A stretch of 64,000 bases of DNA, taken from VAZQ01 sp036557705. Lineage in GTDB: Bacteria > Pseudomonadota > Alphaproteobacteria > Rhizobiales > Xanthobacteraceae. Where the stretch lies: NCBI GenBank assembly GCA_036557705.1, contig DATBHB010000124.1, positions 45,766-109,765 of the forward strand, given 5' to 3'. Below are positions 52,265 to 61,032 of the stretch, piece by piece (the first letter of the stretch is position 1; the number at the start of each line of letters is the position of its first letter). Below the pieces are notes generated by a model, which searched no databases, was not told where the DNA came from, and saw only the letters and a list, made by a program, of their open reading frames with translations. Made by a program: the position numbers and the translations under genes.

Positions 52265-54208
52265 TTACGCGGCCTCCTTCAGCCGCCTCAGGTCGGGCGC
52301 CACCGCCTCGGCGGCGAGCGTTTCGAGCGCTGCGGCGAGCGGCAGCACTTGTTGGCCTTGACTGCCGAGGCGGCGGATAGAGACCGTGCGCTCGGCGGCT
52401 TCCTTGCGGCCGACCACCAGGAGCACCGGGGCTTTGGCAAGCGAGTGCTCGCGAACCTTGAAATTAATTTTCTCGTTGCGCAGGTCACCTTCGACGCGCA
52501 GTCCCGCTCGCGCCGCTGCCGCCATTACCTCGCCTGCATAATCGTTTGCATCGTCGGTGATTGTCGCGACCACCGCCTGCAGGGGTGAGAGCCATAGAGG
52601 CAGATGGCCGGCATAGTGCTCGATGAGGATGCCGGTGAAGCGCTCCAGCGAACCGAACATCGCGCGATGCAGCATCACCGGGGTCACCTTGCTGGAATGC
52701 TCGTCGATGTAAAATGCTCCGAGCCGGCCGGGCATATTGAGATCGACCTGCACCGTACCGCACTGCCAATCGCGGCCGATCGCGTCGCGCAACACGTATT
52801 CGAGCTTCGGGCCATAAAAAGCGCCTTCGCCCTTGTTGAGCGACCACGGCCGGCCGGAAGCCTTGAGCGCGGCCATCAGTGCAGCCTCGGCCTTATCCCA
52901 TACGATATCGTCGCCGACCCGCTGCGGCGGCCGGTCGGAAAACTTGATGGTCACGTCCGAGAAGCCGAAGTCCTCGTAGATCGACAGGATGAGATCGTTG
53001 ATCTTCAGCGACTCCTCGGCGATCTGGCTTTCCGTAATGAATACGTGGGCGTCGTCCTGTGTGAAAGCGCGCACGCGCATGAGCCCGTGCAGCGCGCCCG
53101 ACGGCTCGAAGCGGTGCACCTTGCCAAATTCGGCAATCTTGAGCGGCAGATCGCGGTAGGACTTGAGGCCGTTTTTGAAGATCTGCACGTGGCCCGGACA
53201 GTTCATTGGCTTGATTGCATAGACGCGCTCGTCCTCGGCGTGATGCTCGGTGAGGAACATCAGGTCGCGATATTTCTCCATATGCCCGGAGGCGACCCAG
53301 AGCGAGGAATCCATGAGCTGCGGAGAATTCACCTCGACATAGCCGGCCTCGCTCTGACGGCGGCGGATGTAGTTCTCGAGAATCTGAAAAAGCGTCCAGC
53401 CCTTTGGATGCCAGAATACCGAGCCGGGCGCCTCTTCCTGGAAATGAAACAGGTCCATTTCGCGCCCCAGCCTGCGGTGGTCGCGCCGCTCGGCTTCCTC
53501 AAGCTGCTTGAGATACGCGTCGAGTTGTTCCTGCTTGGCGAAGGCAGTGCCGTAGATGCGCGAGAGCATTTCGCGGTTGGAATCGCCGCGCCAATAGGCG
53601 CCGGCTACCTTCATCAGCTTGAATGCATTCCCGACCTTTCCGGTCGAGCTCATGTGCGGGCCGCGGCAGAGGTCGAACCACTCGCCTTGCTTGTAGATCT
53701 TGATGGGTTCGGCCGCAGGGATTGCGTCAACAAGTTCTACCTTGAACAGCTCGCCCTTATCGCGAAACACCCGCTTGGCCTTATCGCGCGACCAGATCTC
53801 CTTGGTGAAGGGCTTGTCGCGCGCAATGATCTCGCGCATTTTTCCTTCGATCGCGGCGAAATCCTCCGGCGTGAACGGCTCGTTGCGGAAGAAGTCGTAG
53901 TAGAAGCCGTTCTCGATCACCGGCCCGATGGTGACCTGGGTACCGGGCCACAGCGTCTGGACCGCCTCGGCGAGCACGTGCGCGCAGTCATGCCGGATCA
54001 ATTCGAGGCTGCGGGGATCTTCGCGGGTGAGAAATTCGACGCTGGCATCATGGTCGATGGGATCGCTCAAATCCGCCAGCCTGCCATCGAGCGTCATTGC
54101 GACCGTGCGCTTGGCGAGCGAAGGCGAAATGCTCTTTGCAATCTCGGCGCCGGTAATGGCGTCGGGGTATTCCCGGCGTGCGCCGTCGGGAAAGCTCAGC
54201 GCAACCAT
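52265..54208 (-). CDS. thrS: Threonyl-tRNA synthetase
   Basis: 647 residues, with an AGGAGG site. It charges tRNA-Thr. An N-terminal TGS domain (residues about 1-62), an editing domain with HDCAHVLAEAVQ and NGFYYDFF, and a class II core: motif 2 in LMRVRAFTQDDAHVF, the zinc-binding cysteine in KPMNCPGHVQIF, and an anticodon-binding C-terminus (GLRVEGDLRNEKINFKVRE). The length is normal. It starts a block with yidD, iscU-like, folE and hisI that I recognise from relatives. Confidence 0.97.
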   Translation of the reverse strand: MVALSFPDGARREYPDAITGAEIAKSISPSLAKRTVAMTLDGRLADLSDPIDHDASVEFLTREDPRSLELIRHDCAHVLAEAVQTLWPGTQVTIGPVIENGFYYDFFRNEPFTPEDFAAIEGKMREIIARDKPFTKEIWSRDKAKRVFRDKGELFKVELVDAIPAAEPIKIYKQGEWFDLCRGPHMSSTGKVGNAFKLMKVAGAYWRGDSNREMLSRIYGTAFAKQEQLDAYLKQLEEAERRDHRRLGREMDLFHFQEEAPGSVFWHPKGWTLFQILENYIRRRQSEAGYVEVNSPQLMDSSLWVASGHMEKYRDLMFLTEHHAEDERVYAIKPMNCPGHVQIFKNGLKSYRDLPLKIAEFGKVHRFEPSGALHGLMRVRAFTQDDAHVFITESQIAEESLKINDLILSIYEDFGFSDVTIKFSDRPPQRVGDDIVWDKAEAALMAALKASGRPWSLNKGEGAFYGPKLEYVLRDAIGRDWQCGTVQVDLNMPGRLGAFYIDEHSSKVTPVMLHRAMFGSLERFTGILIEHYAGHLPLWLSPLQAVVATITDDANDYAGEVMAAAARAGLRVEGDLRNEKINFKVREHSLAKAPVLLVVGRKEAAERTVSIRRLGSQGQQVLPLAAALETLAAEAVAPDLRRLKEAA

Positions 54209-54485
54209 CGTTGCCTCCTGTTGCTCACTCGCTGCCTACGAATGCAGGTAAGCGCGGTGCCTCGTCATAGCGGTCGTGCCGGCCGACCGGCAAGCCAGCG
54301 GCAACCATCCGGGGCAGCCTTCATGGTCGTAGGGGCTCAGAGCGGTCCGCGGCTGTTTCAAGTTGTGCGCCCGACGGGCACGTGTCGTTACATACCGAAA
54401 TACCAAGCAACGGTATCTGGATCAGTGGTGTGCGGACAGGCCGCACAATCATCAAACTGGCATCACATCAAAGTCAGATTCATTG

Positions 54486-55823
54486 ATGAAATTTAACTGC
54501 ACATCGGTCGAAGACGGGGACATCAGCTGCAGACCTTGTGTGGCAGTCCCAGTTTGCTTCGCGAGTACGCTTGTGCTGTTGCGTAGTGTAGGCCCGCCGC
54601 ACGGGGAGAGTGATGTGGGGAGGTCTGCGGCGGCCCAAGGGGCCAGTTCAGGTGACTTGCGTATTGGCTGCGGTAGTGCTGCCCGCGGTCCTCTTCATCT
54701 CACCTACCTACGCACACAGCAGTCGCCGGTTGAGAGTAGTAATGGAGTGCGCACCGTGCGACCCGCCCGCCCCGAAAGTCTCACGGCCGAGCAGAAGCCG
54801 CGGACCGTTCCGGGGCGTGGCGGACTGCGCTGGAAATGGCGTCTGTTTCACTGGCCGTGGCCAGGGCGGAAATCGTTCGAAGGGGATATCGCAATCAAGG
54901 CACTGCGCGAACGGTTGTTGATCGATCGCGATGTCCCCGCCAGTCCACCGGTGCTTGCACGAAAGATGCTACCGGCGCCGGTCAGCCGGGGCGGATCGTT
55001 CGCGGCCCTTGCGGCCGCGCTGGGTTGCGGCACTGCCCTGATCACCGTTCCGGAGTCGGAACCCGGGTTGTTGTCGCCCAAAGCCGGCGCAGTTGCGCCG
55101 GTGCAATTCGATGCTGTGACCGGCACCGTCACCCCATCGGCACACTTGGTGATTAAACGGCGCCAGGCATTTGCCAACGAACCGTTGCCGCTTGGGCTCT
55201 CCCTCCGCGGTGGCACGGGAGGAGAGGTTGCACTCCTGAGCGGGCTCCTTACCGGTACGCGCCTTTCAGCAGGCAGCGCGCTTGGAGTCGCCGGTTGGCG
55301 CGTTGCTGCCCGCGATCTAGCGACTGCGATGGCCTATGCGCCGCCGGATTTCATTGGAGTAATGGACGCAGCCATCGATGTCCGCACCCCAAGCGACACC
55401 CTGGTCGACCGTAGCGTCATGCGCCTTGAATGGATCGGGAAGAAGCTCGACCGGCGCAGGGAGCACGCGCCCCTTGAGTCGAACAATCAAACAGGGTCCT
55501 TTCCAGCCCCACCGAAGAAAGCCATCACTCAGCCAATCGGTGGCGTAGAAATAGCCGTCCTGCTCAAGCGCGGAAACGACTATCTGCACGCCGGTGATTT
55601 GGCAGCGGCGAGGACGGTTCTACGGCGCGCCGTCGATGCAGGCAGCGCAGAAGCGGCGCTGGCGCTGGGGTCGACTTTCGACCCATTCGTGTTCAAGCAA
55701 CTGGGCGTCGTGGGATTCGCCCCTGATGCTGCGCAGGCTCGCGTCTGGTACGAATGCGCCGGGCAACTTGGATCCGCGCAGGGGGCGCGTCGAATTGACC
55801 GGCTCTCATCCGCAGCGCAGTGA
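54486..55823 (+). CDS. Hypothetical protein with Sel1/TPR-like C-terminus
   Basis: About 445 residues from ATG 54486, but the true start is unsure. A hydrophobic segment GSFAALAAALGCGTALITV lies near residue 175. The part LPLGLSLRGGTGGEVALLSG, LTGTRLSAGSALGVAGWRV, and PPDFIGVMDAAIDVR, followed by the repeat-like AARTVLRRAVDAGSAEAALALGSTFDP, is a pattern seen in many rhizobial hypothetical proteins. The first 110 residues look unlike coding sequence; a start near 54747 would be possible. In another frame (54610) a good signal-peptide-like stretch occurs. Confidence 0.6.
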   Translation: MKFNCTSVEDGDISCRPCVAVPVCFASTLVLLRSVGPPHGESDVGRSAAAQGASSGDLRIGCGSAARGPLHLTYLRTQQSPVESSNGVRTVRPARPESLTAEQKPRTVPGRGGLRWKWRLFHWPWPGRKSFEGDIAIKALRERLLIDRDVPASPPVLARKMLPAPVSRGGSFAALAAALGCGTALITVPESEPGLLSPKAGAVAPVQFDAVTGTVTPSAHLVIKRRQAFANEPLPLGLSLRGGTGGEVALLSGLLTGTRLSAGSALGVAGWRVAARDLATAMAYAPPDFIGVMDAAIDVRTPSDTLVDRSVMRLEWIGKKLDRRREHAPLESNNQTGSFPAPPKKAITQPIGGVEIAVLLKRGNDYLHAGDLAAARTVLRRAVDAGSAEAALALGSTFDPFVFKQLGVVGFAPDAAQARVWYECAGQLGSAQGARRIDRLSSAAQ

Positions 55824-55959
55824 TAGATTTGAAGCGCCTTCGCCAATAGCAAGGCAAAAGACCTGGGGATTACCAGCGAAAGCATGTGGCAATTTTTTAG
55901 GCATTGCACAAAATCCATGCTGGACGGCCGCGTGATCGGCATCTTAGAAAGAACACAAT

Positions 55960-55978
55960 GGGCAGCCTGTTGCTGCCC
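55960..55978. terminator. Hairpin downstream of the TPR-like gene
   Basis: GGGCAGC (55960-55966) pairs exactly with GCTGCCC (55972-55978) around CTGTT. No T-run follows, so it could be a weak terminator or a processing hairpin in the leader of the next gene. Confidence 0.35.
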
Positions 55979-56058
55979 AAGGAAGGAGCGAGCGCCGCCA
56001 TCGACTTTGGGGCACGGCGGCAAGACGCAGGGGCGAGAGACTAGGGGAAGGGGATCGC

Positions 56059-56847
56059 GTGAATCGAAAACTCCTTGGAGCTTTTACACTAGCCACCGTC
56101 TGCATTTTGGGATTTGCCACTGATCGATCCGTCGCAAAGGACGACGGCAAGGCAGCGGCGATGCGCTTTGAATGGCGCAGGGAAGGCCCCGCGGATGAAT
56201 GCGGTCAGTTTTGTCGGCGCTGGATTTCCGCGGCCGGGATAGTCAGCGAGAGCACCGCCCGCGATTTCGAGGCCTTCGCCAAGGAAAGCGACGTCCGCGG
56301 CGCTACGCTTGTCCTTGATTCGGAGGGCGGCTCGGTTCTGGCGGCGTTGGCGCTCGGACGGGCTATCCGCCGTTTCGACATGACGACGGCGGTGGGAAAG
56401 ACCATCCCTCTGCCCTCCGCAGATGGTGGCGCAGCGCGCGCAACGCTCTCGCCCAAGGCGCAATGTGAATCGATGTGCGCCTTCATCCTTTTGGGCGGCG
56501 CCCGCCGTTATGTGCCGCCCGAAGCGCGCGTTCTCGTTCACCAGATCTGGCTGGGGAGCAAGAGCAAGCGGGCACTTGAATCGAGCTATTCGGCCGAGGA
56601 ACTCAGGCTCGTGGAGCGTGATATCGGCAGCCTCGCTCGCTACACGGTCGAAATGGGGGCTGGTATCGAGCTGCTCGAAACTGCGCTGCGGATTCCGCCA
56701 TGGGAGCCCATGTATTCACTCTCGCGCGAGGAGCTTCGCCGGATGCAGATCGTCACCGTCGAGCGCCTGTTCGATGAGGGCATTCCTACGGCATCGATGC
56801 CGACCGGCAAGCCTGAATCCATAGCCACGACGGCCCAGGCGCAATAG
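56059..56847 (+). CDS. ClpP-like periplasmic protein (COG3904 type)
   Basis: 262 residues from a GTG at 56059 after an AGGGGAAGGGG site. A signal peptide (LLGAFTLATVCILGFA) leads to a ClpP/crotonase-like fold: TLVLDSEGGSVLAALALGRAIR for the oxyanion region, CESMCAFILLGGARR with the Ser of the likely nucleophile, and EARVLVHQIW with the His. It may be an exported serine protease-like protein; its substrate is unknown. Convergent with yidD. Confidence 0.8.
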   Translation: MNRKLLGAFTLATVCILGFATDRSVAKDDGKAAAMRFEWRREGPADECGQFCRRWISAAGIVSESTARDFEAFAKESDVRGATLVLDSEGGSVLAALALGRAIRRFDMTTAVGKTIPLPSADGGAARATLSPKAQCESMCAFILLGGARRYVPPEARVLVHQIWLGSKSKRALESSYSAEELRLVERDIGSLARYTVEMGAGIELLETALRIPPWEPMYSLSREELRRMQIVTVERLFDEGIPTASMPTGKPESIATTAQAQ

Positions 56848-56944
56848 CGCCGGCTAAAAAGCAGGAACCCCGGAGAGGGAGGGTCGGCCCGCTTCTTCAG
56901 TGCGCCGGGTGGGGTGGACGGCAGGGAAGGGGCGTGCGGCTGAC

Positions 56945-57403
56945 TCACTTTGCTTCAGCCCCGTCCGGCTGAGGAGAGGTCGGGCCACTGTTGGTTCCGC
57001 GCCAGCGGCCATAACGCCAGGGCAGGTACCATCGGGCTCGTTTCGGTACAGTTGGCGGGACCAGGTCGAGACCTGCGGTGCCCCAAGGATGGCAGCGGAG
57101 CAAACGCGCCAAGGTCATCCACCCGCCCGCCCACAGGCCAAATCGATCAAGCGCCTCATCGGCGTATTGCGAGCAGGTTGGCAGATGCCGGCATCCATAT
57201 CCCGCTATTGCGGAAAAACTATACTGGTACGCTTTGATCAGCCCGCGTGCAGCCAGTCGGGGCATCCGGCGCGCCAGCTCGATTAGCGCACATTTCAGTC
57301 GAATTAGATCGCCGGCGTTGGGATTGGCGCACAGTGGTGCCGCCAACTCGGTGCGCTCCCTCTCCCCGGAAGGACTAGCTTGTGGCACGCAACTCGCCGT
57401 CAT
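56945..57403 (-). CDS. yidD: Membrane protein insertion efficiency factor YidD
   Basis: Up to 152 residues from ATG 57403; ATG 57265 gives 106 residues, closer to the usual length. The YidD signature is complete: IKAYQYSFSAIAGYGCRHLP, TCSQYADEALDRFG, GGWMTLARLLRCHPWG, with three conserved cysteines. It helps YidC insert membrane proteins. The N-terminal extension includes a segment encoded by the ACTCGGTG-GCTCCCTCTCC repeat (57340-57371). Four bases separate it from the IscU-like gene upstream. Confidence 0.9.
   Translation of the reverse strand: MTASCVPQASPSGERERTELAAPLCANPNAGDLIRLKCALIELARRMPRLAARGLIKAYQYSFSAIAGYGCRHLPTCSQYADEALDRFGLWAGGWMTLARLLRCHPWGTAGLDLVPPTVPKRARWYLPWRYGRWRGTNSGPTSPQPDGAEAK
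57340..57371. repeat. Partial copy of the CCCTCTCCCC-type repeat
   Basis: CCGCCAACTCGGTGCGCTCC followed by CTCTCCCCGGAAGG matches the left part of the repeat at 24973-25000 with two changes. It lies in the N-terminal coding region, or just upstream, of yidD depending on the start. Confidence 0.65.
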
Positions 57404-57487
57404 CGCTACGTGATCCGACCGGATCGGAACCTCCCTTACCAATTGTCCTATCAACCACGGCGGTTCATCGCCGAGCAAAAGCAAAAT

Positions 57488-57940
57488 CTATTCGTCTGCC
57501 ATTTGGGCGCGGCGTTTGGCCTCGATCTGGTCGATCGCATCGACCACCGCATCGAAGGTCAGCAGTGTCGAAGCATGTCGTGCCTTGTAATCACGTACCG
57601 GCTCGAGCACGGCGATGTCGGCCCATTTACCGCTCGGCGGCGCGCCGTTCTCCCTGAGCATCCGGCGCACCGTTTCGCGCAGGTCGCGCAACTCATCGGC
57701 CCTCGCGCCAATGACATTGCGCGCCATGATTGACGAGGAGGCTTGGCCCAGCGCACAGGCTTTGACGTCGTGAGCGAAATCCGTGACTTCGTCGCCCGAC
57801 ATTTTAAGGTCCACAGTAACGGTCGATCCGCAAAGTCGGGAATGTGCGGTAGCGCTGGCGTCGGGGTCGCTCAGCCGCCCGATCCGCGGGATATTCCCGG
57901 CGAGCTCGATAATTCGTCTGTTGTAGACCTCGTTGAGCAT
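57488..57940 (-). CDS. IscU/NifU-N-like iron-sulfur scaffold protein
   Basis: 150 residues from ATG 57940. IscU-like features: MLNEVYNRRIIELAGNIPR, SRLCGSTVTVDLKMSGDEV with the first ligand Cys, and VKACALGQASSSIMARNVIG with the second. The usual third cysteine has no clear counterpart (YKARHASTLLTFDA). It may assemble or carry Fe-S clusters in the cytoplasm. It directly precedes yidD, as in related genomes, and diverges from folE. Confidence 0.86.
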   Translation of the reverse strand: MLNEVYNRRIIELAGNIPRIGRLSDPDASATAHSRLCGSTVTVDLKMSGDEVTDFAHDVKACALGQASSSIMARNVIGARADELRDLRETVRRMLRENGAPPSGKWADIAVLEPVRDYKARHASTLLTFDAVVDAIDQIEAKRRAQMADE

Positions 57941-58208
57941 GCGATAGCGGTCGGTTTCGCAGTGGCGGCGCACCGATTGCGCCTACCATCAGAACCAATA
58001 TATAGGGGCTGGTTGGCGGACGCGAAGATCCTCGACGAGATGAGGGCTTTCAGCGAGCCGCTTTGCTGCGGAAGGCGCCTGAAATGGGAATGCAGCGTCC
58101 AGTCGTTGCGCAGAAGATGCAAGCACCCTTGCGGAGCACGACTGACGCGGCCGCCCCGGTGACACCCCCGGGCCCGATTTTCGGGACCGGTCGAACGGAG
58201 AGACCGTC

Positions 58209-58850
58209 ATGGACGCTGTCGTCAAAGCCTGGCCGAAGGCCTCCCATACCGAGCTGAGGCAGAGTCCCTCGCCTCCTCGCCCGTCGCGCGAGGAAGCAGA
58301 GGCGGCTGTACGCACGCTGATCGCCTATGCGGGCGATTATCCGGATCGCGAGGGCCTGATCGAGACGCCCAGGCGCGTGATCGATGCCTATGACGAACTG
58401 TTTCGCGGCTATCGCGAATGTCCCGCGGAGGTCCTCGACCGGACTTTCAGCGAAATCGGAAAGTACGACGATTTCGTTCTGGTGCGCGATATCGCCTTCA
58501 GTTCCCATTGCGAGCATCACATGATGCCGTTCACCGGCAGGGCCCATGTTGCTTACAAACCGGTTGAGCGCGTCGTCGGGTTATCCAAACTCGCTCGGCT
58601 CGTCGACGTCTATGCAAGGCGGCTGCAGACGCAGGAGCACATGACATCTCAGATCGCGACCGCGCTTGACGAGATTCTCAACCCGCATGGGGTTGCCGTC
58701 ATGATCGAGGCTGAGCACATGTGCATGTCGCTGCGCGGGGTCGAAAAACCCGGATCGAAGACAATTACAACACAATTCACCGGGTCGTTCCGGGAGAACG
58801 CGGAGGAGCAGGCGCGCTTCCTCGCTCTCGCACGCAGCCCAGAGCGCTGA
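58209..58850 (+). CDS. folE: GTP cyclohydrolase I
   Basis: 213 residues. It converts GTP to 7,8-dihydroneopterin triphosphate, the first step of folate/pterin synthesis. Zinc ligands are in FSSHCEHHMMPFTG (Cys, His) and EHMCMSLRGVEKPGS (Cys). Normal length. It is followed by hisI, 26 bases on, in the order known from relatives. Confidence 0.96.
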   Translation: MDAVVKAWPKASHTELRQSPSPPRPSREEAEAAVRTLIAYAGDYPDREGLIETPRRVIDAYDELFRGYRECPAEVLDRTFSEIGKYDDFVLVRDIAFSSHCEHHMMPFTGRAHVAYKPVERVVGLSKLARLVDVYARRLQTQEHMTSQIATALDEILNPHGVAVMIEAEHMCMSLRGVEKPGSKTITTQFTGSFRENAEEQARFLALARSPER

Positions 58851-58876
58851 GCCGCCGCGATCGGACGAGGGCTTCT

Positions 58877-59362
58877 TTGCCTCCTGACAGCGTCCCTTCA
58901 GCTTTGTCCGGCTCGACCGAGCACGTCGAGGAAGGTTGCGTGCTGGCGCCGAAATTCGACGCCGAAGGGCTGATCACTTGCGTCGCGACCGATGTCGGCA
59001 CCGGCGAGTTGCTGATGGTCGCGCACATGGATGCGGAGGCGCTGCGACGGACGATTGCCACGGGAGATGCTTGGTATTACAGCCGCTCGCGCAAACGCCT
59101 CTGGCGCAAGGGGGAGAGTTCCGGGTACACCCAGCGCGTGGCTGAGATACGGATCGACTGCGATCAGGACGCGGTGTGGATCAAGGTCGAACAAACAGGG
59201 CCGGGGGCCTGCCACACCGGAAGGCGTTCCTGCTTTTATCGTGCAATACCGATTGGGCAGTCAGCTGCCGGAGCAGTCGTCCTTGAGTTCCGCAACGGCA
59301 CTAGAACCTTCGATCCGCAGCTTGTTTACCGGGACGGCACGAAGTCCTCGCCCGGTTCGTAG
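58877..59362 (+). CDS. hisI: Phosphoribosyl-AMP cyclohydrolase
   Basis: 161 residues from a TTG at 58877; a GTG at 58940 has a better ribosome binding site (GAGGAAGG) and would give 140 residues. It opens the adenine ring of phosphoribosyl-AMP in histidine synthesis. Motifs: FDAEGLITCVATDVGTGELL, YYSRSRKRLWRKGESSG, IDCDQDAVWIKVEQ and GACHTGRRSCFYR with the metal cysteines. Single-domain type, without HisE. Confidence 0.94.
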   Translation: MPPDSVPSALSGSTEHVEEGCVLAPKFDAEGLITCVATDVGTGELLMVAHMDAEALRRTIATGDAWYYSRSRKRLWRKGESSGYTQRVAEIRIDCDQDAVWIKVEQTGPGACHTGRRSCFYRAIPIGQSAAGAVVLEFRNGTRTFDPQLVYRDGTKSSPGS

Positions 59363-59533
59363 CAGACCTCGTACTCAAACTTCCGACGAATTCGCGGTTC
59401 TCCCCATGGCTCGAGGAGCCCTGTTGCATGGCTCCGCCACTTGGGCCAAAACAGACCCAAGCCGGTGTACGGCGGCGGTCGGCACCAAGCAAAGTGCGAT
59501 GAGAGCGCATCCGAGGCGTCTTGCGAGTCCGAC

Positions 59534-59827
59534 ATGGAAATTGTCGACGAGGTACGGCAGGTCATCGCAAAAACCCTGAAAATCCCGCCCGATCAGCTGG
59601 CGCCCGACACGCGGCTGGAGGACATCGGGGCGGAGTCGCTCGACGTTATTGAAATCGTATTCGAGTTGGAAGAGAAGTTCGGCATCACCATTCCCTACCA
59701 GACGTTTGACGGCACTCGGACACAGCCGCAAGGATCCGAGCTGGAGCTCGGCAAATTGGAATTGAATACGATTGGACAGGTGGCGAACGCGGTGAAGGTC
59801 CTGGTCGAGGCGAAAGCGGCCTCATGA
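59534..59827 (+). CDS. Acyl carrier protein
   Basis: 97 residues from ATG 59534. The 4'-phosphopantetheine site is Ser in DIGAESLDVIEIVFELEEKF; it has ESL where housekeeping AcpP has DSL. The C-terminus is longer than in AcpP (QGSELELGKLELNTIGQVANAVKVL), closer to specialised ACPs (AcpXL- or NodF-like). Its stop overlaps the ketosynthase ATG (ATGA). It probably serves that ketosynthase rather than general fatty-acid synthesis. Confidence 0.92.
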   Translation: MEIVDEVRQVIAKTLKIPPDQLAPDTRLEDIGAESLDVIEIVFELEEKFGITIPYQTFDGTRTQPQGSELELGKLELNTIGQVANAVKVLVEAKAAS

Positions 59828-61032
59828 ACCGTGTTGTGATTACCGGCATGGGCGTTGTCTCTCCGGTCGGGGCTACGCTCGAGGGATTCTGGTCCGCTGT
59901 CGTCGAGGCCCGTTCCGGCATAGGCGAACTCACAATCATTCCCACTGAGCGGCTGAGCGTGCGGATTGCCGCGCAGATCGGCTATTTCGATCCGCTTGCC
60001 CATTTCGAGCAGCGACGGGCCAACCAACTCGACCGGGTCGCCCAGTTCGCAGTCGTGGCCGCCCGTTCCGCGGTGCGCGACGCTCAGATTGAGTTCGACG
60101 AGGAGCTCAGGACGAAGACCGCCTGCGTCATCGGATCCGGCGTGGGCGGGCAGAACACGCAGGATGATCAATATTTCAAATTGTACGCACAGAATTCCCG
60201 CAGTTTGCATCCGCTCACAATTCCGAAATTGATGTTCAATGCAGCGGCCAGTCACGTCTCAATGGATCTCAATCTGCAAGGGCCGACCTACACGGTGGCG
60301 ACCGCCTGCGCTTCAGGAACCCATGCCATCGGACAAGCTTTTCACATGATCCGTTCTGGACAGGCGCCGGTCGCCGTCGCCGGCGGTACCGAGGCATGTA
60401 TCACGGTCGGCACGATGAAAGGATGGGAGGCGTTGCGCATACTTAGCAGCGACACCTGCCGTCCCTTTTCGAGGACGCGCTCAGGTTTGGTGCTGGGCGA
60501 AGGGTCGGCCATGATGGTGCTGGAGACGCGTGAGCGCGCGGTTCGGCGCGGCGCCCGCATCTACGCCGAGTTGTTGGGGTTCGGCATGAGCGCAGATGCG
60601 GCGGACCTGACTTCGCCCGATGCCGACGGCGGAAGACGCGCAATGGAGGCGGCGCTGCGCGACGCGCGGATCAATCCTGAAGAGGTCGATTACGTCAATG
60701 CTCACGGCACCGGGACAACCGTCAATGACCGGACCGAGACAGCCGCCCTGCATAGGGTTTTTCGATCGGGTCCCGAGCGGTTGGCGGTCTCATCGAGCAA
60801 GGGCGTGCTCGGCCACAGCCTGGGCGCTGCGGGCGCACTCGAACTCGTTGCGACCGCGCTGGCGATCGATCGGCAAGTGATCCCGCCGACCGCGAATTTC
60901 GAGCAGCCAGACCCCGAATGCGACCTCGATGTCGTGCCGAATGTGGCGCGTCAGGGCTGCATTGGAAAGGCGATGTCGAATTCTTTTGCCTTCGGCGGTC
61001 TCAATGCGGTGTTGGTGCTCGGCCGGGACTGA
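59824..61032 (+). CDS. Beta-ketoacyl-ACP synthase II family (FabF/NodE-like)
   Basis: 402 residues. It extends acyl-ACP with malonyl-ACP. The Cys-His-His triad is in TVATACASGTHAIGQ, YVNAHGTGTTVND and SSKGVLGHSLGAAGALE. With the preceding ACP it forms a two-gene module like NodF/NodE or the long-chain lipid A system, though no fabZ, lpxXL or nod genes are nearby. The product is unknown. Its 3' end overlaps the convergent CoA-lyase gene by 32 bases. Confidence 0.93.
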   Translation: MNRVVITGMGVVSPVGATLEGFWSAVVEARSGIGELTIIPTERLSVRIAAQIGYFDPLAHFEQRRANQLDRVAQFAVVAARSAVRDAQIEFDEELRTKTACVIGSGVGGQNTQDDQYFKLYAQNSRSLHPLTIPKLMFNAAASHVSMDLNLQGPTYTVATACASGTHAIGQAFHMIRSGQAPVAVAGGTEACITVGTMKGWEALRILSSDTCRPFSRTRSGLVLGEGSAMMVLETRERAVRRGARIYAELLGFGMSADAADLTSPDADGGRRAMEAALRDARINPEEVDYVNAHGTGTTVNDRTETAALHRVFRSGPERLAVSSSKGVLGHSLGAAGALELVATALAIDRQVIPPTANFEQPDPECDLDVVPNVARQGCIGKAMSNSFAFGGLNAVLVLGRD

